Of a stretch of 64,000 nucleotides of DNA, positions 29,322 through 38,545 are shown piece by piece. Within the stretch, counting starts at the first letter, position 1. Each line of letters starts with the position of its first letter. Both the position numbers and the translations under genes were made by a program. The DNA is from Cupriavidus pauculus (GTDB lineage: Bacteria; Pseudomonadota; Gammaproteobacteria; Burkholderiales; Burkholderiaceae). The stretch spans positions 806,001 to 870,000 of the forward strand of contig NZ_CP044065.1 in assembly GCF_008693385.1 (NCBI RefSeq), read 5' to 3'. Under the pieces are notes generated by a model. It saw only the letters and a list, made by a program, of their open reading frames with translations. It had not been told where the DNA came from and ran no database searches.

Positions 29322-30399
29322 ACAGGAGCGTGCCGAAAGCCAGACTGCTTCGGGCGTGGTGGAGACCGATCGTGACGCCGTGGCGCGCGAGATCGGCGCA
29401 CAGCTCAAGGCGGGGCGCGAGGCGCAGCGCTTGTCGCTCGAGGACGTGAGCGCGCGGCTCAAGGTGGCGGCGACGAAGCTCGCGGCGATCGAGTCCGGCA
29501 ACGTGTCGAGCCTGCCGGACGTGACGTTCGCCAAGGGCGTGATGCGTGCTTATGCCCGCACGCTCCATATCGATATCGATCCGCTGCTGGGCCGTTATCA
29601 CGCGCAGGCGCAGACCACGCCCGTGGCGGAGATCACGCGCCGGCACGAGGGTTCGCTGAACCAGACGTTCGACGACCGCAATCGCTTCGGCTCGAGCAAC
29701 CGCTTCGGTTCGGGCGGCTCGGCAAGCAGCGGTGGCCGCTGGGTCTGGCTGTTCTTCGTCGTGGCCGTGCTCGGCGCGGGCGGCTGGTTCGGCTATGACC
29801 ATGCCAAGGCGTGGCTCGAGGCGCGCCATCAGCAGAACGAACACGCGGCCGAAACGGCGGCGACGGACGAGGCCACGCCGCAGTCCAGCGGCGATGGCAC
29901 CGTGACCGCGGCGCTGCCGCCCGTGATGACGGGCAACGATTCGCCGGCTCCCTCGGAGGCGCCCGCGATCACGGCCCCGGCGCCGGCCACGGCGGGTACC
30001 GCCACGACGGCGACCGCCACGACCGCGAGCGGCATGCCGCTGGCCACCGGTGGCGCCCTGACGGCGCCGACGGCGCCGGGTGCGACGGAAACCCCCGCGG
30101 CGAGCGCGCCGGCGGCAGCGGTAGCGGCAACGGCAGCGGCAGCGGCTGCCGCGGCGGCCGGTGGCGACGTGGAACTGCGTTTCTCGGCCGATACCTGGTA
30201 CGAGGTCCGCGATCGCAACGGCAAGGTGGTGCTCGGTGGCACCGCAAAGGCCGGCGACGTCGTGACCGGCGGCGGTGCCGCACCGTACAAGCTCGTGATC
30301 GGCAACGTGAAGGGTGTCGAATCGGTGCGCCGGAACGGCGCGCCCGTGGATTTCAAGAGCGCGGACCGCAACAACGTGGCGCGGCTGACGTTACCGTAA
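29314..30399 (+). CDS. rodZ: RodZ-like cell-shape protein
   Basis: 361 aa. An N-terminal helix-turn-helix ([20 protein letters not shown], residues 27-46, continuing to about 95) resembles a Cro/CI domain that binds MreB. A transmembrane segment ([19 protein letters not shown]) lies near residues 144-162, then a periplasmic Ala/Thr/Pro linker including a run of alanines (near residue 270-283), then a DUF4115 domain ([18 protein letters not shown]). The GGGAG at 29303-29307 supports the ATG at 29314 inside the end of pilW. It anchors MreB to the membrane for rod shape. Confidence 0.9.
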   Translation: MSEQERAESQTASGVVETDRDAVAREIGAQLKAGREAQRLSLEDVSARLKVAATKLAAIESGNVSSLPDVTFAKGVMRAYARTLHIDIDPLLGRYHAQAQTTPVAEITRRHEGSLNQTFDDRNRFGSSNRFGSGGSASSGGRWVWLFFVVAVLGAGGWFGYDHAKAWLEARHQQNEHAAETAATDEATPQSSGDGTVTAALPPVMTGNDSPAPSEAPAITAPAPATAGTATTATATTASGMPLATGGALTAPTAPGATETPAASAPAAAVAATAAAAAAAAAGGDVELRFSADTWYEVRDRNGKVVLGGTAKAGDVVTGGGAAPYKLVIGNVKGVESVRRNGAPVDFKSADRNNVARLTLP

Positions 30400-30458
30400 T
30401 CGGTCGGTCAGACAAGCGCGGTCCCCGCAAACCGTCAAGCATGCAAGGTGGTGATGCA

Positions 30459-31760
30459 ATGAATGAAGAGGCTTTCCAGCCCGTCGAGCCAGTTCCTCCG
30501 GGCCCGTTGCCGCGTCGGCAGTCGCGCCAGGCGCGCGTCGTGTGGGGCGACAACGTCGTTCTGATCGGCGGCGGTGCGCCCGTGCGCATCCAGTCGATGA
30601 CCAATACGGACACCGTCGATGCGATCGGCACGGCGATCCAGATCAAGGAACTCGCGCGCGCGGGCTCCGAGATCGTCCGTATCACCGTGAACACGCCCGA
30701 GGCCGCGGCCGCGGTGCCGGCGATTCGCGAGCAGCTCGACCGCATGGGCGTCGATGTGCCGCTGGTCGGCGACTTCCACTACAACGGCCATACGCTGCTG
30801 CACGACTATCCCGAGTGCGCGCAGGCGTTGTCGAAGTACCGGATCAACCCGGGCAACGTGGGCAAGGGTGCCAAGCGCGACACGCAGTTCGCGCAGATGA
30901 TCGAGATGGCGTGCCGCTACGACAAGCCGGTGCGTATCGGTGTGAACTGGGGCAGCCTGGACCAGGACCTGCTCGCGCGCATCATGGACGAGAACGCGCA
31001 ACGCGCGAAGCCGTGGGCCGCGCAGAACGTGATGGTGGAAGCGCTGATCACGTCGGCGATCGAGTCCGCGCGCAAGGCCGAGGAGATCGGCCTCGCGGGC
31101 AATCAGATCATCCTCTCGTGCAAGGTCTCGCAGGTGCAGGAGCTGATCGCGGTGTACCGTGAACTGGCGCGCCGCTGCGAATACGCGCTGCACCTGGGCC
31201 TGACCGAAGCGGGCATGGGCAGCAAGGGCATCGTGGCCTCGACGGCCGCGCTGTCGGTGCTGCTGCAGGAAGGCATCGGCGACACGATCCGCATTTCGCT
31301 GACGCCGGAACCGGGCGCGCCGCGCGAGAAGGAAGTCTACGTGGGGCAGGAGATCCTGCAGACCATGGGCCTGCGCAACTTCACGCCGATGGTGATCGCA
31401 TGCCCCGGCTGCGGCCGCACCACGAGCACGACGTTCCAGGAGCTGGCCGCAAGCATCCAGTCGTATCTGCGCGAGCAGATGCCGGTGTGGAAGACGGCCT
31501 ATCCGGGCGTGGAAGAAATGGACGTGGCCGTGATGGGCTGCATCGTCAACGGCCCCGGCGAGAGCAAGCACGCCAATATCGGCATCTCGCTGCCGGGCTC
31601 GGGCGAGTCGCCGGCGGCGCCGGTGTTCGTGGACGGCGTCAAGGTGAAGACGCTGCGCGGCGAGCGCATCGCCGAGGAATTCCAGGCGATCGTGGACGAA
31701 TACGTGCGCACGCACTACGGCCCGAATGCCGTGCGTGCCGAACAAGGTGCGGTGGCCTGA
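30459..31760 (+). CDS. ispG: 4-hydroxy-3-methylbut-2-enyl-diphosphate synthase
   Basis: 433 aa, the longer beta-proteobacterial form. [20 protein letters not shown] leads into the barrel ([13 protein letters not shown]), and the iron-sulfur ligands are CPGCGRTT near residue 310 and [10 protein letters not shown] near 360. It is the penultimate enzyme of the MEP isoprenoid route and converts methylerythritol cyclodiphosphate to HMBPP. AAGGTGG at 30444-30450 favours the ATG at 30459; an earlier in-frame ATG at 30441 is possible. It sits between rodZ and hisS. Confidence 0.96.
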   Translation: MNEEAFQPVEPVPPGPLPRRQSRQARVVWGDNVVLIGGGAPVRIQSMTNTDTVDAIGTAIQIKELARAGSEIVRITVNTPEAAAAVPAIREQLDRMGVDVPLVGDFHYNGHTLLHDYPECAQALSKYRINPGNVGKGAKRDTQFAQMIEMACRYDKPVRIGVNWGSLDQDLLARIMDENAQRAKPWAAQNVMVEALITSAIESARKAEEIGLAGNQIILSCKVSQVQELIAVYRELARRCEYALHLGLTEAGMGSKGIVASTAALSVLLQEGIGDTIRISLTPEPGAPREKEVYVGQEILQTMGLRNFTPMVIACPGCGRTTSTTFQELAASIQSYLREQMPVWKTAYPGVEEMDVAVMGCIVNGPGESKHANIGISLPGSGESPAAPVFVDGVKVKTLRGERIAEEFQAIVDEYVRTHYGPNAVRAEQGAVA

Positions 31761-31788
31761 GCGGCCGCCGCCATGCAGACAAGAAGAA

Positions 31789-33144
31789 ATGACTGAGAAG
31801 ACAGAGAAGGTGCGGGCGCTGCAAGGCGTCAAGGGCATGAACGACATGTTGCCCGCCGACGCGCCGCTGTGGGAGCTGTTCGAGAACACCGCGCGGTCGA
31901 TGCTGCGCGCCTACGGTTACGAGCAGATCCGCACGCCGATCGTCGAGCACACGCAGCTGTTCGTGCGCGGCATCGGCGAGGTCACGGACATCGTCGAGAA
32001 GGAAATGTACTCGTTCACCGATTCGCTGAACGGTGAGCAACTGACGCTGCGTCCGGAAGGCACGGCGGCGGCGGTGCGCGCGACGATCGAGCACAACCTG
32101 CTGTACGACGGCCCCAAGCGCCTGTGGTACACGGGTCCGATGTTCCGCCACGAGCGTCCGCAGCGTGGCCGCTATCGCCAGTTCCACCAGCTTGGCGCGG
32201 AAGCGCTCGGCTTTGCCGGTCCGGACGTCGATGCCGAGATCATCCTGATGTGCCAGCGCCTGTGGGACGACCTCGGTCTGACCAATGTGCGCCTCGAGCT
32301 CAATTCGCTCGGCCAGGCACACGAGCGTGCCGCGCATCGCGAGGAACTGATCAAGTATCTGGAAGGCTTCCAGGACATCCTCGACGAGGATGGCAAGCGC
32401 CGCCTGTACACGAACCCGCTGCGCGTGCTCGACACGAAGAACCCCGCGCTGCAGGAGATGGCTGCGAACGCGCCGAAGCTGATCGACTTCCTCGGCGAGG
32501 AATCGCTTGCGCACTTCGACGGCGTGCAACGCCTGCTGAAGGCGAACAACATTCCGTTCAAGATCAATCCGCGTCTCGTGCGCGGGCTCGATTACTACAA
32601 TCTGACGGTATTCGAGTGGATTACGGATAAGCTTGGCGCGCAGGGCACGATCGCCGGCGGTGGCCGCTACGATCCGCTGATCGCGCAGATGGGCGGCAAG
32701 TCCGCGCCCGCGTGCGGCTGGGCCATGGGCATCGAGCGCATCATCGAACTGATGCGCGAAGAGAAGCTCGTGCCGGACGTCGAAGGGTGCGATGTGTACG
32801 TCGTGCACCAGGGCACGCCGGCCGCCGAGCAGGCGATGATCGCCGCGGAGCGCCTGCGCGATGCGGGCCTCAACGTGGTGCTGCATGCCACGACCGACGG
32901 CAAGAGCGGCAGCTTCAAGTCGCAGATGAAGCGTGCCGACGGCAGCGGTGCGTCGTTCGCGATCATCATCGGCGACGACGAGGTGGCCAACGGCGTGGTG
33001 CAGGTGAAGGAATTGCGTGGCGCGGGTGCCGAAGGCACGGGCGGCGCGCAGGAGTCGGTGCCGGCAGAGGGCCTCGTGGAATTCGTGATCGATCGGATGG
33101 TCAATGCCATCGAGAGCGATGACGACGATAGCGACGAACAATAA
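31789..33144 (+). CDS. hisS: Histidine--tRNA ligase
   Basis: 451 aa class II synthetase. Motif 1 region is [13 protein letters not shown], motif 2 is [18 protein letters not shown] near residue 122, and the histidine-specific loops are [15 protein letters not shown] near 263 and [13 protein letters not shown] near 289. A C-terminal anticodon-binding domain starts [14 protein letters not shown]. The ATG at 31789 begins [17 protein letters not shown] second HisS-like protein, hisZ, occurs about 9 kb downstream but lacks the anticodon domain. Confidence 0.97.
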   Translation: MTEKTEKVRALQGVKGMNDMLPADAPLWELFENTARSMLRAYGYEQIRTPIVEHTQLFVRGIGEVTDIVEKEMYSFTDSLNGEQLTLRPEGTAAAVRATIEHNLLYDGPKRLWYTGPMFRHERPQRGRYRQFHQLGAEALGFAGPDVDAEIILMCQRLWDDLGLTNVRLELNSLGQAHERAAHREELIKYLEGFQDILDEDGKRRLYTNPLRVLDTKNPALQEMAANAPKLIDFLGEESLAHFDGVQRLLKANNIPFKINPRLVRGLDYYNLTVFEWITDKLGAQGTIAGGGRYDPLIAQMGGKSAPACGWAMGIERIIELMREEKLVPDVEGCDVYVVHQGTPAAEQAMIAAERLRDAGLNVVLHATTDGKSGSFKSQMKRADGSGASFAIIIGDDEVANGVVQVKELRGAGAEGTGGAQESVPAEGLVEFVIDRMVNAIESDDDDSDEQ

Positions 33145-33155
33145 TTGATCTCGAC

Positions 33156-33788
33156 ATGGCTTACGATCTAGAAGAACAGGAACAGCTTGAGAGCCTCAAG
33201 GCCTGGTGGAACCAGTACGGCAACTTTGTCACCTGGATCCTGATTGCGGGCCTGCTCGCGTTCGCGGCATGGGGCGGCTGGAACTACTGGCAGCGCTCGC
33301 AGGCGCGCGACGCGGCGCTGCTGTACGAGCAGGTGACCAAGGCCGCCGAAGCGCGCGACGCCGATCGCGTGAAGCGTGCCGCCACCGACCTCGAGTCGAA
33401 GTTCGGCCGTACCGCGTACGGCCAGATGAGCGCGCTGGTCGCGGCCAAGACGCTGTATGACGCGGGCGATCTGGCCGGCGCGAAGGCGCAGCTGCAATGG
33501 GCGATCGATCATGGCGACGGCGATTACGTGCACCTCGCGCGGGTGCGCCTGGCGGGCGTGCTGCTCGACGAGAAGGCCTACGACCAGGGTCTGGCGCTGC
33601 TGAAGACGGACCCGCCGGGCCCGTTCGAGGCGTTGTACGCCGACCGCCGTGGCGATCTGCTGGCCGCGCAGGACAAGCGTGACGATGCGCGTGCCGCGTA
33701 TCGCCGCGCGCTGGACAAGCTGGGCACCGGCGATGCCGGCATGCGCCAGGTCATCCAGTTCAAGCTCGATGCGCTGGGCACGGCCTGA
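33156..33788 (+). CDS. YfgM-like tetratricopeptide repeat membrane protein
   Basis: 210 aa. A cytoplasmic N-terminus (YDLEEQEQLESLKAWWNQYG), one transmembrane segment (VTWILIAGLLAFAAWGGW, residues 23-40) and a periplasmic TPR-like domain match YfgM, an ancillary partner of the SecYEG translocon that works with PpiD. It lies between hisS and bamB, as in E. coli. The start is 11 nt after hisS. Confidence 0.9.
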   Translation: MAYDLEEQEQLESLKAWWNQYGNFVTWILIAGLLAFAAWGGWNYWQRSQARDAALLYEQVTKAAEARDADRVKRAATDLESKFGRTAYGQMSALVAAKTLYDAGDLAGAKAQLQWAIDHGDGDYVHLARVRLAGVLLDEKAYDQGLALLKTDPPGPFEALYADRRGDLLAAQDKRDDARAAYRRALDKLGTGDAGMRQVIQFKLDALGTA

Positions 33789-33808
33789 AGCCGTCCCGCA
33801 GCGCTGAA

Positions 33809-33847
33809 CGAGCCAACGAGCTAACCGAGCCAACGAGCTAACGAGCC
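33809..33847 (+). repeat. 17-bp perfect tandem repeat before bamB
   Basis: CGAGCCAACGAGCTAAC occurs at 33809-33825 and again at 33826-33842, with a further partial copy (gagcc). It lies in the 80-bp gap between the yfgM-like gene and bamB. No protein is encoded by it. Confidence 0.9.
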
Positions 33848-33868
33848 ATACAAGGGGAACGCATTCTC

Positions 33869-35053
33869 ATGATGTCATTGCAACAAGCCGCCGCGAAACG
33901 TTCGACCCACCGTGTGTCCCGCCATGTCGCGCGTGCGCTGACCGCCGGGGCCTGCCTGGGCGTGCTCGCCGGCTGCTCGCTGTTCGGCAAGGAGAACAAG
34001 CATCCGCCTACCGAGCTGAAGCCGGTGGCCGCCACGCTGTCGGTCAAGCAGGCCTGGACCGTCGATGTGGGCAAGAGCGGCGAGTACGTGATGGCGCCCG
34101 TGGCATCGGGCAACAACGTCTACGTGTCCTCGCGCAGCGGCAACGTGATGGCGATCGACGGCAATTCCGGCCGCACGCTGTGGAAGGCCAAGACCGATGT
34201 CGACCTGACCTCGGGTCCGGGCTCCGATGGCAGCGTTACGGCCGTGGCGGGCGAGAAAGGCGTGGTCTACGCGTTCGACGCGAGCGGCAAGCAGGTATGG
34301 AAGAAACAGGTCAACGGCGAGGTCCTGTCCGCGCCGCTGGTCGGTAACGGGCTCGTGATCGTGCGTACCACGGACACGCGCGTGCTAGGCCTCGATGCGC
34401 AGACGGGCGAGCGTCGCTGGATCTACCAGCGTTCGCAGACCCCGCTGAACCTCCGCGCGGCCATGGGCATGACGTTCGCCGGCGACGGCGTGGTGATGGG
34501 CTTCCCGGGCGGCAAGCTCGGCGTGCTCGCCCCGGGCAATGGCGTGCTGCGCTGGGAGTCCGCGGTGTCGTATCCGAAGGGCGTGTCCGAAATCGAGCGC
34601 CTGAACGACGTCACGGGCCAGCCCGCCGTCAACGGGCGCCAGGTGTGCGCGACCACGTTCCAGGGGCGTATCGCCTGCCTGGAGCTGACCAACGGCCAGC
34701 CGCAGTGGGGCAAGGATTTCTCGTCGCCGACCGGTGTCGCGCAGGATGACACGTCGCTGTTCGCCAGCGACGAATCGTCGACGGTCTACGCGTTCGACCG
34801 CCAGAACGGCAACGAACGCTGGAAGAACGACCAGCTTCGCTATCGCACGCTCGGCGCGCCGACCGCGCTGGGCCGCTCGGTGGTGGTGGGCGACTACGAT
34901 GGTTTTGTCCACTTCCTCTCGCGCGAGGACGGCCAGATCGTGGCCCGCATGAAGACCGACGGCAGCGCGATCAGCGCCGCCCCGGTGGTTGCGGGTCAGA
35001 CGCTGGTGGTGCAGACGCGCGATGGCGATGTGTACGGTTTCGTACCGAACTAA
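33869..35053 (+). CDS. bamB: Outer membrane assembly lipoprotein BamB
   Basis: 394 aa. The signal peptide ends in a lipobox (LAGC, cysteine near residue 35). The body is an eight-bladed PQQ-type beta-propeller, shown by repeated units such as [31 protein letters not shown] and [16 protein letters not shown]. BamB is the BamA-binding accessory lipoprotein of the beta-barrel assembly machine. Two ATGs are adjacent (33869, 33872). Position between the yfgM-like gene and der matches E. coli. Confidence 0.95.
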   Translation: MMSLQQAAAKRSTHRVSRHVARALTAGACLGVLAGCSLFGKENKHPPTELKPVAATLSVKQAWTVDVGKSGEYVMAPVASGNNVYVSSRSGNVMAIDGNSGRTLWKAKTDVDLTSGPGSDGSVTAVAGEKGVVYAFDASGKQVWKKQVNGEVLSAPLVGNGLVIVRTTDTRVLGLDAQTGERRWIYQRSQTPLNLRAAMGMTFAGDGVVMGFPGGKLGVLAPGNGVLRWESAVSYPKGVSEIERLNDVTGQPAVNGRQVCATTFQGRIACLELTNGQPQWGKDFSSPTGVAQDDTSLFASDESSTVYAFDRQNGNERWKNDQLRYRTLGAPTALGRSVVVGDYDGFVHFLSREDGQIVARMKTDGSAISAAPVVAGQTLVVQTRDGDVYGFVPN

Positions 35054-35058
35054 GATAT

Positions 35059-35085
35059 AAAAAAAGCTAGCGCCTCGGTGGCGCT
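35059..35085 (-). terminator. Terminator-like hairpin oriented antisense, after bamB
   Basis: Read on the minus strand: AGCGCC, loop, GGCGCT, then AGC and seven T (plus-strand A-run 35059-35065). The orientation would stop transcripts entering bamB from the 3' side, although no minus-strand gene is present. The stem is only six base pairs. Confidence 0.4.
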
Positions 35086-35088
35086 GAT

Positions 35089-35113
35089 CGTCCGTACTCC
35101 TGTCGTACGGACG
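35089..35113. repeat. Perfect 9-bp inverted repeat between bamB and der
   Basis: CGTCCGTAC (35089-35097), 7-nt loop, GTACGGACG (35105-35113). It lacks a T-run on either side, so it is not an ordinary intrinsic terminator. It could end the bamB mRNA as a stabilising stem or bind a regulator. Confidence 0.6.
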
Positions 35114-35308
35114 GAACCAATCCGGTAGCATGATTCCGGTCGTGCCCGCTTTCGCGGTCTGGACCGTGGCGCCCCGCATCGTCTGGCCGGGCGCGCCCGA
35201 CAGGAAAACCTGCCTGCCGTGCCCCGATACCCGGTGCGCGGCAGGATGTCGGATCAACATGACTCCGGAGTCGGGGCGGCGTGTGCCGGCCCATTTTCCG
35301 TTTATTGC

Positions 35309-36652
35309 ATGAAACCAGTGATCGCACTCGTCGGCCGCCCGAACGTGGGCAAGTCGACGCTATTCAATCGGATGACGCGCTCGCGCGACGCGCTCGTCGC
35401 CGACCTGCCGGGCCTGACACGGGACCGCCACTACGGCGAGGGCCGTGTCGGCGACCGTCCATTCATCGTGATCGACACAGGCGGCTTCGAGCCTGTGGCC
35501 AAGGAAGGCATCGTCGCCGAAATGGCCAAGCAGACGCGCCAGGCCGTGGTCGAGGCGGACGTCGTGATCTTCCTCGTCGATGGCCGGCTCGGCCTCGCGC
35601 CGCAGGATCGCGTGATTGCCGACTACCTGCGCAAGACCGGCCGCCGCATCATGCTGGCCGTGAACAAGGCCGAAGGCATGAAGTACACGTCGGTCGCGGC
35701 GGACTTCTACGAGCTCGGCATGGGCGACCCGTACGCGATCTCGTCGACACACGGCGATGGCGTGCGCGAGCTCGTCGATGAGGCGCTCGATATCGCGGTG
35801 CAGGAGCGTCCGGAGCTCGCCGAGCTCGAGGACGCCGGCCAGCGCGGCGTGAAGATCGCGATCGTGGGGCGGCCGAACGTGGGCAAGTCCACGCTCGTCA
35901 ATACGCTGATCGGCGAGGAACGCGTGATCGCGTTCGATATGCCCGGTACCACGCGCGACGCCATCTACGTGGAGTTCGAGCGGGGCGGCAAGCCCTATAC
36001 GCTGATCGATACGGCGGGCCTGCGCAAGCGCGGCAAGGTGTTCGAGGCCATCGAGAAGTTCTCGGTGGTCAAGACGCTGCAGTCGATTGCCGATGCCAAC
36101 GTGGTGGTGCTGCTGCTCGACGCGCAGCAGGACATCTCGGAGCAGGATGCGCATATCGCCGGCTTTATCGTCGAGTCGGGCCGCGCGCTCGTGGTGGGCG
36201 TCAACAAGTGGGACGGCCTGGACGGGCATACGCGCGACCGCATCAAGCACGACCTCGAGCGCAAGCTGCAATTCCTCAGTTTTGCCAATTTCCATTTCGT
36301 TTCCGCGCGCGAGCGCACCGGGATCGGCGCGCTGCTGCGCTCGGTCGATGACGCCTATGCGGCAGCCATGGTCAAGCTGCCGACGCCGCAACTGACGCGC
36401 GTGCTGGAAGAAGCGGTAGAGTTCCAGCAGCCGAAGCGAGTGGGCACATCACGCCCGAAACTCCGTTACGCGCACCAGGGCGGGTCCAACCCCCCGATCA
36501 TCGTGGTGCATGGCAATGCGCTGTCGGGCGTCGCCGAAACCTATCGCCGATACCTTGAAAACCGGTTCCGCGCCGCATTCAAGCTCAAAGGCACCCCCCT
36601 TCGAATCGAATTTCGCACGAACAAAAACCCGTACGTCGACTCGAAGGAATGA
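35309..36652 (+). CDS. der: Ribosome-associated GTPase Der (EngA)
   Basis: 447 aa with two consecutive GTPase domains, the defining feature of the family: [13 protein letters not shown] near residue 8 and [14 protein letters not shown] near residue 188. G3 motifs are DTGGF and DTAGL, and NKAEG and NKWDG serve as G4. A KH-like C-terminal domain ends in [15 protein letters not shown]. It acts in 50S subunit maturation. The ATG at 35309 begins [12 protein letters not shown], leaving no room for an earlier start. Confidence 0.97.
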   Translation: MKPVIALVGRPNVGKSTLFNRMTRSRDALVADLPGLTRDRHYGEGRVGDRPFIVIDTGGFEPVAKEGIVAEMAKQTRQAVVEADVVIFLVDGRLGLAPQDRVIADYLRKTGRRIMLAVNKAEGMKYTSVAADFYELGMGDPYAISSTHGDGVRELVDEALDIAVQERPELAELEDAGQRGVKIAIVGRPNVGKSTLVNTLIGEERVIAFDMPGTTRDAIYVEFERGGKPYTLIDTAGLRKRGKVFEAIEKFSVVKTLQSIADANVVVLLLDAQQDISEQDAHIAGFIVESGRALVVGVNKWDGLDGHTRDRIKHDLERKLQFLSFANFHFVSARERTGIGALLRSVDDAYAAAMVKLPTPQLTRVLEEAVEFQQPKRVGTSRPKLRYAHQGGSNPPIIVVHGNALSGVAETYRRYLENRFRAAFKLKGTPLRIEFRTNKNPYVDSKE

Positions 36653-36738
36653 GCCTCGATGGTGCCTGGGGCTCGGCTTTTTCGGCGCGGGCAAGATTCG
36701 TTTGCGTTCGTTTGGAACTGCGGCTAAATTCACGGATA

Positions 36739-36758
36739 GCAGGGGGTTCGCCCCCTGC
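36739..36758 (+). other. Strong TTCG-capped hairpin between der and hfq
   Basis: GCAGGGGG, loop TTCG, CCCCCTGC: a perfect 8-bp stem. It is not followed by a T-run. A promoter-like TTGCGT - 17 nt - TAAATT lies just upstream (about 36700-36730) and a run of seven T lies near 36806, so it may be part of a small transcript or of a long hfq leader. Confidence 0.55.
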
Positions 36759-36892
36759 GTGTGTTGAGGCCAAGCTGGTACCGCTTTCATCTTTGCTTTG
36801 ATCTTTTTTTGGCGCGATCTTGTGCCGATGACTTGAACCGGGGGCTTCCGTCCCCATGATCCATCACTAAATCTATAAATTTGGAGTGTGCC

Positions 36893-37132
36893 ATGAGCAA
36901 CAAAGGGCAATTGCTACAAGACCCGTTCCTGAACGCGCTGCGCAAAGAGCACGTGCCGGTTTCCATCTACCTCGTCAATGGCATCAAGCTGCAAGGCAAT
37001 ATCGAGTCGTTTGACCAGTACGTCGTCCTGCTGCGCAATACGGTGACGCAGATGGTGTACAAGCATGCGATTTCCACCGTCGTGCCGGCCCGCGCGGTCA
37101 ATTTCCGCGTGGATGACGCTTCCGAGGGTTAA
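36893..37132 (+). CDS. hfq: RNA chaperone Hfq
   Basis: 79 aa. [20 protein letters not shown] is the N-terminal helix; [20 protein letters not shown] forms Sm1, and the rim and Sm2 motif is [14 protein letters not shown], closely matching E. coli [12 protein letters not shown]. It forms hexamers that pair small RNAs with mRNAs. GGAG at 36883-36886 supports this ATG over one 12 nt earlier. It starts the hfq-hflX-hflK-hflC run. Confidence 0.98.
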   Translation: MSNKGQLLQDPFLNALRKEHVPVSIYLVNGIKLQGNIESFDQYVVLLRNTVTQMVYKHAISTVVPARAVNFRVDDASEG

Positions 37133-37151
37133 TCCCGACGATTCCGTCATG

Positions 37152-37177
37152 TGCGGCCGCATTCCGGTGCGGTCGCA
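37152..37177. repeat. 10-bp inverted repeat between hfq and hflX
   Basis: TGCGGCCGCA (37152-37161), loop ttccgg, TGCGGTCGCA (37168-37177), pairing throughout with one G-U. No T-run follows. It may be a partial terminator or 3'-protecting stem for hfq mRNA, and it covers the GTG at 37151 that would otherwise be the earliest hflX start. Confidence 0.55.
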
Positions 37178-37261
37178 TGGTTGTGCCTGCTTTCAGATCT
37201 TCCGCCGTCCACGGTCATCCCGACCGTCGCCTCTCCTCTAGACGCTTCGCGTCCACCCCGT

Positions 37262-38485
37262 TTGCAACCCAAAGCTACCTCCAATACCGAGCCGTCGCGC
37301 GCCATCCTGGTTGGCGTGGATTTCGGCAAGCATGATTTCCAGGAAAGCCTGTCCGAACTCGCGCTGCTGGTGACGACCGCCGGCTCCGTGCCCGTTCATA
37401 CGCTGACAGGCAAGCGGCCGCGTCCCGATCCGTCGCTGTTCATCGGATCCGGCAAGGCCGAAGAGCTGCGGCAGGCCGCGGACGCGCTCGATGCCGACGT
37501 GATCGTGTTCAACCACGCGCTGAGCCCCGCGCAGCAGCGGAACCTCGAGCGCTTTCTGAACCGGCATGTGATCGACCGCACCGGGCTGATCCTGGACATC
37601 TTCGCGCAGCGCGCGCAGAGCCATGTGGGCAAGGTGCAGGTGGAGCTCGCGCAGGTCCAGTACCAGGCGTCGCGGCTGGTCCGCGCGTGGAGCCATCTGG
37701 AGCGGCAGAAGGGCGGTATCGGGATGCGGGGCGGTCCGGGCGAGCGTCAGCTCGAGCTCGACCGCCGGATGCTGGACGACCGCGCCAAGCGGCTCAAGAC
37801 GGATCTCGCGCGGCTGCGCCGCCAGCACAGCACGCAGCGTCGCGCGCGCGCCCGTAACGAAACGCTCAGTATTTCGCTGGTCGGCTATACGAACGCGGGC
37901 AAGTCGACGCTGTTCAACGCGCTGACCAAGGCCCGGGCCTACGCGGCCGACCAGCTGTTCGCGACGCTGGACACGACATCGCGCCGGCTGTTCCTCGAGG
38001 GGCTGGGCAACGTGGTGTTGTCCGATACCGTCGGATTTATTCGCGATTTGCCGACACAGCTCGTCGAAGCGTTCCGCGCCACGCTCGACGAGACCGTGCA
38101 TGCGGACCTGCTGCTCCATGTCGTCGATGCCTCGAGCGGCGTGCGGCACGAGCAGATCGAACAGGTGAACCGCGTGCTCGCCGAAATCGATGCCTCGGAT
38201 ATCCCGCAGATCATCGTCATGAACAAGATCGACGCGGCGCCGGAACTGCTCGAGGCCGGGCCGCGCATCGAGCGCGACGAGGACGGCGTGCCCACGCGCG
38301 TGTTTCTGTCGGCGCGTGAAGGGCTGGGCCTCGATGGCCTGCGCGAGGCCGTGGTGGAGGTGGCCCAGTGGCTGGCCTCGCGGCCCCCGATGCCCCCGGA
38401 GCACGACCCGCGCCTCGACGAGGTTCAGGCGGAAATTTCGCCCGACGCGCGCGCCGATGGCGAAGATCATGGCGATATTGCGTAA
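37262..38485 (+). CDS. hflX: GTPase HflX
   Basis: Ribosome-binding GTPase that splits stalled ribosomes. The HflX-specific domain (RAILVGVDFG, SLFIGSGKAEELRQ, IVFNHALSPAQQRNLER) precedes a G domain with GYTNAGKSTLFNAL (P-loop), SDTVGFIRDLP (G3) and VMNKID (G4). The start is uncertain: no in-frame ATG precedes the conserved region. I take the TTG at 37262 (407 aa; LQPKATSNTEPSRAILVG) because the only earlier option, GTG at 37151, sits in a hairpin and encodes an unconserved-looking segment. Confidence 0.9.
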   Translation: MQPKATSNTEPSRAILVGVDFGKHDFQESLSELALLVTTAGSVPVHTLTGKRPRPDPSLFIGSGKAEELRQAADALDADVIVFNHALSPAQQRNLERFLNRHVIDRTGLILDIFAQRAQSHVGKVQVELAQVQYQASRLVRAWSHLERQKGGIGMRGGPGERQLELDRRMLDDRAKRLKTDLARLRRQHSTQRRARARNETLSISLVGYTNAGKSTLFNALTKARAYAADQLFATLDTTSRRLFLEGLGNVVLSDTVGFIRDLPTQLVEAFRATLDETVHADLLLHVVDASSGVRHEQIEQVNRVLAEIDASDIPQIIVMNKIDAAPELLEAGPRIERDEDGVPTRVFLSAREGLGLDGLREAVVEVAQWLASRPPMPPEHDPRLDEVQAEISPDARADGEDHGDIA

Positions 38486-38504
38486 ATGTGATCAGGATGG
38501 CTGC

Positions 38505-38510
38505 TAGAAT
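38505..38510 (+). promoter_or_regulatory. Predicted -10 element for hflK
   Basis: TAGAAT in gctagaatcc, overlapping the end of hflX coverage by 20 bp downstream of its stop and giving a leader of roughly 30 nt to the hflK ATG. It would let hflKC be transcribed separately from hfq-hflX. No clear -35. Confidence 0.4.
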
Positions 38511-38545
38511 CCACCTGTTCACAACTTCCCGGACCCGTGCACTTC

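Noticed and set aside
36510..36767. Small open frame overlapping the der 3' end and the der-hfq gap
   Set aside because: No ribosome site or conserved residues; overlaps the der coding region.
37151..37261. N-terminal extension of HflX from GTG at 37151
   Set aside because: Start lies at the edge of a hairpin and the encoded segment looks non-conserved; TTG at 37262 is preferred, with doubt.
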